Positions 14,111 to 20,904 of a stretch of 31,720 bases of DNA are shown here, piece by piece (the first letter of the stretch is position 1; each line of letters opens with the position of its first letter). The stretch is from a virus. A model generated the notes under the pieces. It made no database searches. It worked only from the letters and a program-made list of their open reading frames with translations, and was not told the DNA's origin. A program made the translations under genes and the position numbers. The stretch covers positions 1-31,720 of the IMG/VR virus record IMGVR_UViG_3300035701_002936; one strand, given 5' to 3'.

Positions 14111-14717
14111 AGTCTACTCGGGCCTGGTCCACCTCAACGGCAACCTCATGGCGGCCGTCGATCTGGAAACAACCGGCACGCAGCCGGGCTACCACGAGAT
14201 CATCCAGATCGCCGTGGTGCCGCTGGATTCGGAGTTCAAGCTGCTGGAAGGCGCGCGGCCGTTCTACACCTACATAAGGCCCAACTACCCCGAGCGGGAG
14301 ACGCCGGCTGCCACACAGAAGCACAAAATCCCGATGTCGGAACTGATGCTCCATGCGCCGAGTTCCGAGCGGGTGCAGGACTGGCTGGTCGAGTGGTGGG
14401 AAGCGTTGGACCTGCCGTTCCAGAAGTCCCTCGTGCCATTAGCCCACAACTGGGCCTTCGAGTCGAGCTTCTTGAAGGCGTGGCTGGGCGTTCCGCTGGT
14501 GGACAAGCTCTTCCACAGCCATGCCAGGGACTCGATGCTCTACGCCATTTCGCTCAATGACCGCTACGCCTGCGCCGGCGAGCCGGCACCGTTCAATCAC
14601 GTTTCCCTCGGTTCGCTATGCAAGAGGCTGAACATCACCAATACCAATCCGCACGATGCCTTGGCTGATTGTCTAGCAGAGGCCGAAGTTTACCGCGCAT
14701 TGCTGCGGCTGTATTGA
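14103..14717 (+). CDS. DnaQ-like DEDDh 3'-5' exonuclease, 204 aa
   Basis: This removes nucleotides from DNA or RNA 3' ends with two metals, either for proofreading or processing. Motifs are ExoI AVDLETTG (Asp20, Glu22), ExoII HNWAFESS (115-122) and ExoIII NPHDALADC (His184, Asp188). The usual aspartate of ExoII appears as Glu120, which is a conservative but uncommon change. The start is the GTG at 14103 with GAGG seven bases upstream, overlapping the end of the diphosphohydrolase by 8 nt. The upstream extension is a shadow of that gene. No DNA polymerase gene is in the window, so it may act in trans with a host or phage polymerase. Confidence 0.87.
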   Translation: MVKVYSGLVHLNGNLMAAVDLETTGTQPGYHEIIQIAVVPLDSEFKLLEGARPFYTYIRPNYPERETPAATQKHKIPMSELMLHAPSSERVQDWLVEWWEALDLPFQKSLVPLAHNWAFESSFLKAWLGVPLVDKLFHSHARDSMLYAISLNDRYACAGEPAPFNHVSLGSLCKRLNITNTNPHDALADCLAEAEVYRALLRLY

Positions 14718-14727
14718 GGAGGTTGCG

Positions 14728-15177
14728 ATGGAACCCGCCTATCCACCATGCCCGAGGCGGCTGGCTGGCACGGTCAAGGGCGTCGTACTGCACGCCAAGT
14801 GCAACGACGAGTCCAAGGGCCGTTACCACCAGCTTGTCCGTCCGACGGATTGCGAGCGCTGCCTTGCCGGCCCGGAGGCCGATAAGCCAGACTCGTCCGA
14901 GGAGAACGCCGCCGCGCCTGCTCCCGAGCCGCCGGGGCTGGTGCGCCGCGCCTTTTCGTATGCGGAGGCCGTTGCCCAATGGACGACGGCGGGGATGCCG
15001 GAACGATCCGACAAGGAAGTCGAACGCATATTCGCAACTTTCTGCAAGCCTTGTCGTTGGTTCCACCGTCGCCGGCAAATCTGCCGAGGATGCGGCTGCC
15101 GGGTCGCCGACAGAGGATTCGCCATCACCAACAAGATCAAGATGGCCACCGAGCACTGCCCGCGAAACCTATGGTGA
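14728..15177 (+). CDS. Cysteine-rich, probably zinc-binding protein, 149 aa
   Basis: The N-terminal part has cysteines spread through CPRRLAGTVKGVVLHAKCND and CERC. A proline/alanine-rich linker (about 50-75) follows. The C-terminal 45 residues carry a dense cluster, FCKPCRWFHRRRQICRGCGC, ending in HCPRNLW. The CxxC...CxxCxC...C spacing suggests a zinc-ribbon-like module, and the form resembles small uncharacterised phage proteins with a final CP..W. The ATG at 14728 has GGAGG upstream, 10 bp after the exonuclease stop. It may bind nucleic acid or protein. No enzymatic motif is seen. Confidence 0.75.
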   Translation: MEPAYPPCPRRLAGTVKGVVLHAKCNDESKGRYHQLVRPTDCERCLAGPEADKPDSSEENAAAPAPEPPGLVRRAFSYAEAVAQWTTAGMPERSDKEVERIFATFCKPCRWFHRRRQICRGCGCRVADRGFAITNKIKMATEHCPRNLW

Positions 15178-15569
15178 CAGCCATGTCCTGCGATTGCCCC
15201 GAGGAACAGCCCAGACCGACACCGACCGGCGGCTGCAACTACGTTGTCCACTCCGCCGGCCCGCTCTCGCGCTTCTATCGACTCGTCGAACAGGCCATTC
15301 CCGAGGTCGAACTGGCTCACGGTCGCCCAACGATTCACGCGGACGGGTCACTAGAGTTTTCAGGGCCGCCGCCTGAAATAGCCGGCTACCGCCGCGAGGG
15401 CAATTGTCTCTACCCTGCTTGGCCGCCATGCACGCTGCGGATGCTCAGGGTCCAGGCGATCGACGCCACGCTACAGATCGACGGCCTCTGCGGCAATCCC
15501 CAGGCAAGGCAGTTCGGAGGCGAGACTGCCATAGACCAGTGCCGCGACTGCCGGGCGCGGCAATCCTAG
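15171..15569 (+). CDS. Unknown cysteine-containing protein, about 132 aa
   Basis: It begins MVTAMSCDCPEEQPRPTPTG and ends CGNPQARQFGGETAIDQCRD plus a short CRARQS tail. Cysteines lie in the first 20 residues and in the last third, so a metal site joining both ends is possible. ATG 15171, GTG 15174 (which overlaps the upstream stop as GTGA) and ATG 15183 are all possible starts and none has a Shine-Dalgarno site, so translation is probably coupled to the preceding gene. It is the last gene of the rightward early operon. Its TAG overlaps the stop of the convergent gene by 4 nt (CTAG). Confidence 0.65.
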   Translation: MVTAMSCDCPEEQPRPTPTGGCNYVVHSAGPLSRFYRLVEQAIPEVELAHGRPTIHADGSLEFSGPPPEIAGYRREGNCLYPAWPPCTLRMLRVQAIDATLQIDGLCGNPQARQFGGETAIDQCRDCRARQS

Positions 15570-15991
15570 CTGCGTTCCGTGCTTTCCAGGCCCGAGACGT
15601 ACCGACGAACCAAGTCCAGCACATCGCCGGCCACTTCCCGCACGTCTTGATTCATCGTCACCGGGTCCAAATCCCAAGATCGAGCCGCACTCTCGAACAC
15701 CATTCTCGGAAGAAAGGTCCTCGACTCATCGTCATCGTCATCGTCGTCGTCGGCGGAGTCAAAGCTACTTAGGCTGTGCAGGAATTCGCATAAGTCTCGT
15801 AAGGAACTGAAACCTGTCGAGAATCCCACAGAATTGTCTTCGTAGGACAGGACGCTGACCGCCCCGTACTCACATCGCTCCATCGCAATGATCTGCAAAC
15901 TGTAATACACGCCGGCCGCCTCGGCGATCAAGTCACCTGAGACGGCGCGCGGTGGTCTGTTGTAGCAGGGAATCTTGAAGACGCGGGGCAT
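15566..15991 (-). CDS. Unknown 141-aa protein with a poly-aspartate run
   Basis: The protein begins MPRVFKIPCYNRPPRAVSGD and has a run of eight aspartates plus a glutamate near its middle, then a helical C-terminus (NQDVREVAGDVLDLVRRYVSGL). The ATG at 15991 has GGAGG six to seven bases upstream. A second ATG seven codons earlier lacks a site. It is transcribed against the early operon and apart from the late operon, so it forms a single-gene unit like a moron. A TATAAT box at 16423-16428 and the palindrome at 16313-16409 lie upstream and may control it. Acidic phage proteins can mimic DNA or inhibit host factors, but nothing here proves that. Confidence 0.72.
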   Translation of the reverse strand: MPRVFKIPCYNRPPRAVSGDLIAEAAGVYYSLQIIAMERCEYGAVSVLSYEDNSVGFSTGFSSLRDLCEFLHSLSSFDSADDDDDDDDESRTFLPRMVFESAARSWDLDPVTMNQDVREVAGDVLDLVRRYVSGLESTERS

Positions 15992-16312
15992 CACTTTCCT
16001 CCAAGCAAGCATACCTCAGCGGCGCGAGACACGTGGACCGAGACGGCTCGATGTCCTTCTCATCGTCGTCGAGAAATGAATCGGTCTTTAGCGTGCGCCT
16101 GTCGAGATGCGTTCCGCCTGGACGTATCAATGTTGCCGCCTTTGGCACTTCTTCGTCACCTTGCGATCGCGGTCCTGTTGCCCCGCCGAGTTGGTTAGCG
16201 TCTAGCAGTCATGCCATCCAGATGAGGGGTGTGCCGAGAGGGTCGAAAGACCACCGGGGCGAGAACCATACTGAACATCGCCGACGCGGCCACCTAGCCG
16301 ACGGAGGGGGGA

Positions 16313-16409
16313 AATCGCTAATGACGCGGCGTCCGAGCGGCTTTTTCGCAATACCAGACTGCCAAATGAGGGTTGCGAAAAATGACCAAACGCCGCGTCG
16401 TTAGCGATT
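16313..16409. repeat. Nested inverted repeat, 97 nt, possible structured RNA
   Basis: The outer arms 16313-16332 and 16390-16409 are complementary over 20 bases with one mismatch. The inner arms TTTTTCGCAA (16342-16351) and TTGCGAAAAA (16373-16382) are perfectly complementary around a 21-base loop. Read on the minus strand, the structure begins about 14 bases after a TATAAT, so it would form the 5' end of a leftward transcript. It may be a regulatory leader or small RNA, a protein-binding cruciform, or a miniature mobile palindrome. Its two-layer architecture matches the repeat at 10667-10755, although the sequences differ. Confidence 0.82.
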
Positions 16410-16422
16410 CGAGGGTTCGGGC

Positions 16423-16428
16423 ATTATA
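16423..16428 (-). promoter_or_regulatory. Candidate -10 box (TATAAT) for leftward transcript
   Basis: On the minus strand these six bases match the bacterial sigma-70 -10 consensus exactly, in an otherwise GC-rich region. The position 17 bases upstream (CCTATA) is a poor -35, so the promoter, if real, may need an activator. Transcription would start near 16416, run through the palindrome at 16313-16409 and could continue to the gene starting at 15991. Confidence 0.4.
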
Positions 16429-16476
16429 GTCGGCTATGTGGGATGTATAGGGCGCAGTTCCGCCCCACGATAATGC

Positions 16477-16510
16477 AAAATGCCCAGGCGGCTTTCCACC
16501 TGGGCATTTT
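16477..16510 (-). terminator. Intrinsic terminator of the late tail operon (can act both ways)
   Basis: Twelve-base arms (16477-16488 and 16499-16510, AAAATGCCCAGG and its complement) are perfectly paired around a ten-base loop, and the A/T ends give a U-run on either strand. It lies 23 bp past the stop of the last late gene (16533), where the leftward late transcript should end, and it would also shield the late operon from rightward transcription. Confidence 0.88.
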
Positions 16511-16532
16511 CTTCAACCACGCTTGCCCAAGA

Positions 16533-16712
16533 TTACTTGCCGCGCCGCAGCCGCCCCAGCGTCTTCGCCAGGTTGATTTGTCGCTTCGTCGCGGTCGTGA
16601 TGCCGGTTGGCGGGTGCATCATGTAGGCCCCGACCGACATGCCGGCGGCCTTCGCCTTGCGCGCGAGCGCGCCAGGGTGCTGGATCGCGCCCTGAATCCA
16701 CTTCTTTGCCAT
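16533..16712 (-). CDS. Small basic phage protein, 59 aa
   Basis: The protein is MAKKWIQGAIQHPGALARKA followed by a short glycine/methionine turn and ITTATKRQINLAKTLGRLRRGK. The MAKKWIQ.AI..PGAL beginning recurs in small uncharacterised phage and viral proteins, and the lysine/arginine content suggests nucleic-acid or virion association. The ATG at 16712 has GGAGGAG seven bases upstream. Upstream residues in the same frame shadow the 274-aa gene. It is the last gene before the late terminator. Confidence 0.8.
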   Translation of the reverse strand: MAKKWIQGAIQHPGALARKAKAAGMSVGAYMMHPPTGITTATKRQINLAKTLGRLRRGK

Positions 16713-16753
16713 CGTCTGGCTCCTCCGAAAAGGGTTGTCACTTGTCGCTCCAA

Positions 16754-17578
16754 TCAAGCGGGGCAAATGTACTCGACACGCAGCTCATAGACGTAGGCGT
16801 CCACGTCGAACGCGCCTATCCAAAGCGTTTCGTACCAGCGGCCGGCGGCATAGTCGTAGTAGTAGCCCGTGCCCATCGGCTGATCGTAGTAGTTGTGCGA
16901 TCCGATCGAGGTGCTGCTTTGATAGCCCGGCGTGAACGACGGCACATAGCCCGAATCCACGACCGTCGCGTCAGTGTTGCTGCACGTGTACCAATACTCG
17001 TCCTGGCCGCCGTACTGCCTCACGACGCCGTTGTCGAGCCAACGGTCCTGGTAGATGCAGTTCGTCCAGTGGAGATGCCGCAGGGTGTAGTGGATGATCT
17101 GGCCGCTTGGCCCGCCAACGCACTCCTCCAAGTGCGTCACCACGTCGGCCCCCATCGCCGCAACCATGTCGCTGTAGCTGACGTTCCCATAGAGGTACTG
17201 CTCGACAATCTGCGAGAAGGGGATCGTTACGTAGTAGCCGCCAGGATTGATCTGGACCGTTCCCGATCCCTGTGGCACGCAGCATGGTTGCTCTTCCCCA
17301 CAATTGCACCAGCCGTTGTCGATGGCGGCGTCAAGCTCGTCGATGATCGCCTTGCGCCACTTGCCGGATGAAGGTTCGCTGAACGTATTGTCGGAGCAAA
17401 TCTCGACAAGCTTGTCCCGTGCCGCCGTGATGTCGGTCTCGCTCCACTTGTGTGGCGCTTCCACCGGCGGCAATTCCTCCACGGGATCGCAGCCCTCGGG
17501 TGGATTGGTCGCCAGACCATTGATCCGCTCAAGCAGGCTGTTCCAGGCTTCAAGCGGCAGTACATACGCGGCGGCCAT
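16754..17578 (-). CDS. Probable virion/tail-tip associated protein, 274 aa
   Basis: The N-terminal half is helical (AAYVLPLEAWNSLLERINGL) with a cysteine-rich patch WCNCGEEQPCC. The C-terminal half is rich in tyrosine, glycine and aromatic residues (GTGYYYDYAAGRWYETLWIG), consistent with a beta-structured virion surface protein. The ATG at 17578 has AGGA seven bases upstream and follows the 970-aa tail-tip gene by 3 bp, so the two are co-expressed. The position after the tail-tip gene suggests a tip or receptor-facing part. No enzymatic motif is seen. Confidence 0.65.
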   Translation of the reverse strand: MAAAYVLPLEAWNSLLERINGLATNPPEGCDPVEELPPVEAPHKWSETDITAARDKLVEICSDNTFSEPSSGKWRKAIIDELDAAIDNGWCNCGEEQPCCVPQGSGTVQINPGGYYVTIPFSQIVEQYLYGNVSYSDMVAAMGADVVTHLEECVGGPSGQIIHYTLRHLHWTNCIYQDRWLDNGVVRQYGGQDEYWYTCSNTDATVVDSGYVPSFTPGYQSSTSIGSHNYYDQPMGTGYYYDYAAGRWYETLWIGAFDVDAYVYELRVEYICPA

Positions 17579-17581
17579 AGC

Positions 17582-20494
17582 TTAGTCCTGCAAGAACGCG
17601 GTGCCCGCACCAAACTTCTCACTCTCCTCGTCGTACTCGAAGTCGAACTCGTGCTCCCCGCTCTCCTGGTCCCAGAAGGCTACGTCAGTGCGGATGCACA
17701 GGTACTCGTCGCCGAACTTCAAGACATCCGTGAGCGGTCGCGGCTTGTCCTTGTGCTCCGAATCAGCAACCATCGCCTCACGGCTGATCGCCAATTTCTG
17801 GTTCTCGCCGTCCTTGACGATCCCCGCGAGGATCGACGAAAGATAAGCGGTCTTTGTTTCATTGGGGTCCGACGTGTCGAGAACCTTGGTCTTGTTCAGG
17901 TCGAGTGTAATTTCCGTCGCCGTCGTGTTGCGCGGCGTGATGGCCGGCAGGCTCCGCCGCGGGTAGGTCCGCAGGTTCAGTCGCGGACGGGAGCCGGGCG
18001 AAAGATTCACGTAGGTGGCTGAGTCCACCACGGGCTGGGGCGTGAAGCCCATGTCGGTCGGCGTGCGGTCGCCCCAGTCGCTCTGCGACTTGAAGACGAC
18101 ATTTGGGCCGCCAACGAAGATGATGCTGCCGGCCGGAATCGTGGACGTGTCGCCCACCGGCAGGCTGCCCGTCGCGCCGGCCCCAATACCGCCGCCGCCG
18201 GCGCAGTCGGCCGCAATCTCGGCGGTAGTCGGCCAGGTGTCGGTCTGCGGCAAGGCCGCCGGCCAGTAGAACTTGTACCGCTCCATCGTGCCGGCCAGCA
18301 CCGGGACCAGACACTCGAAATCGACGCAGTTCTCGGCCGAATTGTAGTTGGCCTTCTCGACGACCGCCAAGACGGGACCGTTTGCCACGTAATGGTTGGC
18401 GAAGTTAAGCGTCACTGCGTCAAAGGTTTCCAGGTTCAGCTTGTTCAAGAAGGTCTTGAACTTGATCCGCTTCCAGGTGTTCGACTTGCGGATCAGCCAG
18501 AATGTCGCGCACTTGTAGGCGATGTCCGGCTGGTTGTAGAGGTAGAAGTCGTATTCCTGCTCTTGGGTGCCGTACTTGGCGACGTTGTGCCGCAGGATGA
18601 TCGTCTTCTCGGCTTTGTCCTTCGCCTGATCCGAAAGATCGGCCCAACTCTGCCGCCACTTCACCTTCATCTTGGTCACGATCTCTTCGGTGGCGGTAAG
18701 CTCTACCTCGATGCCGCCCTCGGCGTCGATGTCGCTCACGGTAATCGTGTCGGCAGGCGTCGGCGTTTCGGGCAGGTACTTCAAGTAGAAAACACCATTG
18801 CTGATCCAGAGCGCACACCGGGCCTGGAAGGCGATTTCCTGCAAAACCTGGATTGCGTTCTTCCGCTCCAAGATCGGGAAGTTCGCCGGAAACGGTTGAA
18901 GTTTCTGCTGGACATGGTTGAAGGAACCCGCATCCCAATCCAGATCGGTGTAGTTCTCGATCAGGTACTTGAGGATTTCCACCGTGTCCGGGCCAACGCT
19001 CGACTGGAAGATGACATACAAGTCGTCGCTCCACCCTTGGTCGGTGATAGAGGAAAGCGGCTTGCTGACGACGATCTGCACGGCCGTGATGGTCCCGTAG
19101 GTCCGGGTCGTAACTGTGTAAAGATCAGTGGGCACGTCCACCAGCCGCCGCTCGCCGGTGAGTTGCTTGTACGCCTTCACCGCCAAGACCGTGCCGGGCA
19201 CGATGGAGGCGATGTAAAAAATCGGCTCATCGCTGGAAATCTTCACCGACGCGCCGGGATCAGCCCAAAACTGCTGGGCCACCGGCTCGGTGTCCATCTG
19301 GCTCACCGTGGCGTTGCTGTTGGTGATTGTCACACCCTGGTCAACGATCTTGTTCCCTTTGGGAAACCCATCGCCGCAGCCATTGGGAACCTCGTCCTCG
19401 TAGCGGTAGTAGCTCACCTGCGTCGGTTCAAGGCAGACCGCCGGCTCCTGGGTCTTCTGGTTGTACACCGTCTGCGCCGTGGCCTCGTTCGTCGGGTGCG
19501 TCCGACTGGCAACATAGAACAGGTCGCCCTCGAAGTGCCCCGTGAACAGGCCGCCATTGATGTCAATGGTGATGGTCTGGTTCTGCGGAAAGTCCTCACC
19601 GCCCAAGATGCGGATGGGGTTGTCGCCGAGGCCCTTGGCATTAGCCTCGTCGATCTGCTGCTGCCGGCGGGCCAGGGCGCACGCACGTTGCTTGTCGCGC
19701 TTCTGCGTTGCCTCCAAGATTTGCTTGTTCAAGGAGTCGATCTGTTTCTTTAGGTCGTCCGCCTTCTTCTGGTCCACGGGCGTATGGAACGGCGGTGCCC
19801 AGCAGTCCAGCACCTTCTTGAGGTGGCTCACCTGAATCATCATTTGCAAGACGCTCAAGGTAAACTGCGAATCGTCGGCACCATCCGGCAGCTTGGCCCA
19901 CAAGTCCATGCCGCTCAAGATGCCCGCGCTTGTAAGCGTCGTGCCCGTGACCGCCTTGTTGACTTGGAGCGTGGGACAGTTCATCACGGTGCCGAAGATC
20001 ATCGGCCAGGCCTTGCCCACCATGTCCGCCGGCAGGTAGGGAAACTGCCCCTCTTCGGCCGAGAAGCCGATCTCCTTGTCCTCAAGCTGCGAGAGGATCG
20101 TGAACTTGACGGTGCGGTCCCGCTCGCTCCAAGTAATGGGCGAACTGATCTTCCCGCTGAAAAGGAGAAAGGCGTCGTCCAGATCGAGGCCGTTGAAATA
20201 CTGGTAGACCCACGCCGTCCGCTTATGAACGTCATGGGCGTCCATGATGGCCTTGATCGAGCCATCCGTGTCGTCCAGGGTGACGCTAAGTTGCTGGGAG
20301 CCGCTGTTGTCGCTCACGTTGACGACGTTATCGAGGTCGCCCACCTCCACAATCCGGCCGGGGATGTCGCCCACGGTGCGGTCGGCGTAGATAGCGGTAG
20401 CGCCATCGACCCAATCCACCTCGATAATGGCGATCGGCTCGTTGCCGCAGCGCGCCGCCAATTTCGCCAATCCAGCAGGGGATATGTTTCTCAC
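17582..20494 (-). CDS. Putative tail-tip/baseplate hub protein, 970 aa
   Basis: The N-terminal 200 residues have alternating beta segments (IAIIEVDWVDG, IPGRIVEVGDL, LSVTLDDTDGSIKAIMDAHD, FLLFSGKISSPITW, TVKFTILSQLED) like those of tail hub proteins. A coiled coil follows at about 240-288 (KKADDLKKQIDSLNKQILEA). Later parts are beta-rich with glycine-rich linkers (CAGGGGIGAGATGSLPVGDT). The start is the GTG at 20494, which overlaps the previous stop as GTGA and has GGGAG upstream. The in-frame extension lacks support. Length and place after the fibre genes fit a central tail-tip or baseplate protein. I recognise the general style, not a named family. Confidence 0.75.
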   Translation of the reverse strand: MRNISPAGLAKLAARCGNEPIAIIEVDWVDGATAIYADRTVGDIPGRIVEVGDLDNVVNVSDNSGSQQLSVTLDDTDGSIKAIMDAHDVHKRTAWVYQYFNGLDLDDAFLLFSGKISSPITWSERDRTVKFTILSQLEDKEIGFSAEEGQFPYLPADMVGKAWPMIFGTVMNCPTLQVNKAVTGTTLTSAGILSGMDLWAKLPDGADDSQFTLSVLQMMIQVSHLKKVLDCWAPPFHTPVDQKKADDLKKQIDSLNKQILEATQKRDKQRACALARRQQQIDEANAKGLGDNPIRILGGEDFPQNQTITIDINGGLFTGHFEGDLFYVASRTHPTNEATAQTVYNQKTQEPAVCLEPTQVSYYRYEDEVPNGCGDGFPKGNKIVDQGVTITNSNATVSQMDTEPVAQQFWADPGASVKISSDEPIFYIASIVPGTVLAVKAYKQLTGERRLVDVPTDLYTVTTRTYGTITAVQIVVSKPLSSITDQGWSDDLYVIFQSSVGPDTVEILKYLIENYTDLDWDAGSFNHVQQKLQPFPANFPILERKNAIQVLQEIAFQARCALWISNGVFYLKYLPETPTPADTITVSDIDAEGGIEVELTATEEIVTKMKVKWRQSWADLSDQAKDKAEKTIILRHNVAKYGTQEQEYDFYLYNQPDIAYKCATFWLIRKSNTWKRIKFKTFLNKLNLETFDAVTLNFANHYVANGPVLAVVEKANYNSAENCVDFECLVPVLAGTMERYKFYWPAALPQTDTWPTTAEIAADCAGGGGIGAGATGSLPVGDTSTIPAGSIIFVGGPNVVFKSQSDWGDRTPTDMGFTPQPVVDSATYVNLSPGSRPRLNLRTYPRRSLPAITPRNTTATEITLDLNKTKVLDTSDPNETKTAYLSSILAGIVKDGENQKLAISREAMVADSEHKDKPRPLTDVLKFGDEYLCIRTDVAFWDQESGEHEFDFEYDEESEKFGAGTAFLQD

Positions 20495-20889
20495 TGCTCG
20501 ACTCCCTCGAACTCCAAGTCGATCATCTGCGCCTCGCCGACCGGCCACGGGGCAATTGCCGGCCCGGCCTTCTCCGGCGTGTCGAACTCGAAGGGGTTAT
20601 TCGTGAAATTGCCCACCCACACTCGCCCATTGTGGTCGGTGATCTTCACCGGCGAAGCAAAGTACACGAAGAGGAAGGCCCGCAATTCGAGGCCCTTGTT
20701 GCGCATCAGCCGGAAGGTCCATTTCAGCTTCCGGCGGTCGCCCTTCCGCTTGACGTAGGTGTAGCGCGTTCCGTCCATCGCCAGCTTGCGGGTCACGGTC
20801 GCCGTCAGGCCCTCCTGGTCGCTAAGCTGAGGATTGGGCAGCAGCGTCGTGGTCTGTAGCGCAGGGTGCGGAGCTTGCAAAGTGAACAT
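20491..20889 (-). CDS. Small virion protein, probably tail-tip component, 132 aa
   Basis: This is a compact beta-rich protein (GTRYTYVKRKGDRRKLKWTF, then FVYFASPVKITDHNGRVWVG) ending MIDLEFEGVEQ. The end resembles the C-terminus of the upstream 587-aa protein (SASLEFEGELVSA), hinting at a shared fold. The ATG at 20889 has GGAG upstream. The TGA overlaps the GTG of the 970-aa gene. Its size and place suggest a distal-tail-like adaptor, which is unproven. Confidence 0.68.
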   Translation of the reverse strand: MFTLQAPHPALQTTTLLPNPQLSDQEGLTATVTRKLAMDGTRYTYVKRKGDRRKLKWTFRLMRNKGLELRAFLFVYFASPVKITDHNGRVWVGNFTNNPFEFDTPEKAGPAIAPWPVGEAQMIDLEFEGVEQ

Positions 20890-20904
20890 GGGACTCTCCT
20901 CGCC

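Larger units (their letters stand above)
15992..16476. other. Non-coding stretch between accessory gene and late-operon terminator
   Basis: No convincing gene is found in these 485 bases. A GTG-initiated minus-strand frame starting at 16148 (71 codons, containing LKTDSFLDDDEKDIEPSR) and a plus-strand frame from 16033 mirror each other and lack good ribosome sites. A 27-codon frame with a G-rich site (GGAGGGGGG) starts inside the palindrome at 16321 and is probably spurious. The useful content is the nested palindrome and a minus-strand TATAAT. Base composition is less coding-like than in the flanks. Confidence 0.55.

Noticed and set aside
15715-15755. GTC/ATC-rich simple repeat as a possible microsatellite or CRISPR-like array
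   Set aside because: It encodes the poly-aspartate run in a supported gene. No direct repeats with spacers exist here or elsewhere in the window.
16033-16404. 123-codon plus-strand frame in the non-coding stretch
   Set aside because: No Shine-Dalgarno site at its start, serine/arginine-rich composition, and it runs through the palindrome. The 27-codon sub-frame at 16321 has a G-rich site but no other support.
18392-19753. 453-codon plus-strand frame opposite the 970-aa tail-tip gene
   Set aside because: Antisense shadow with no recognisable motif and no supporting context.
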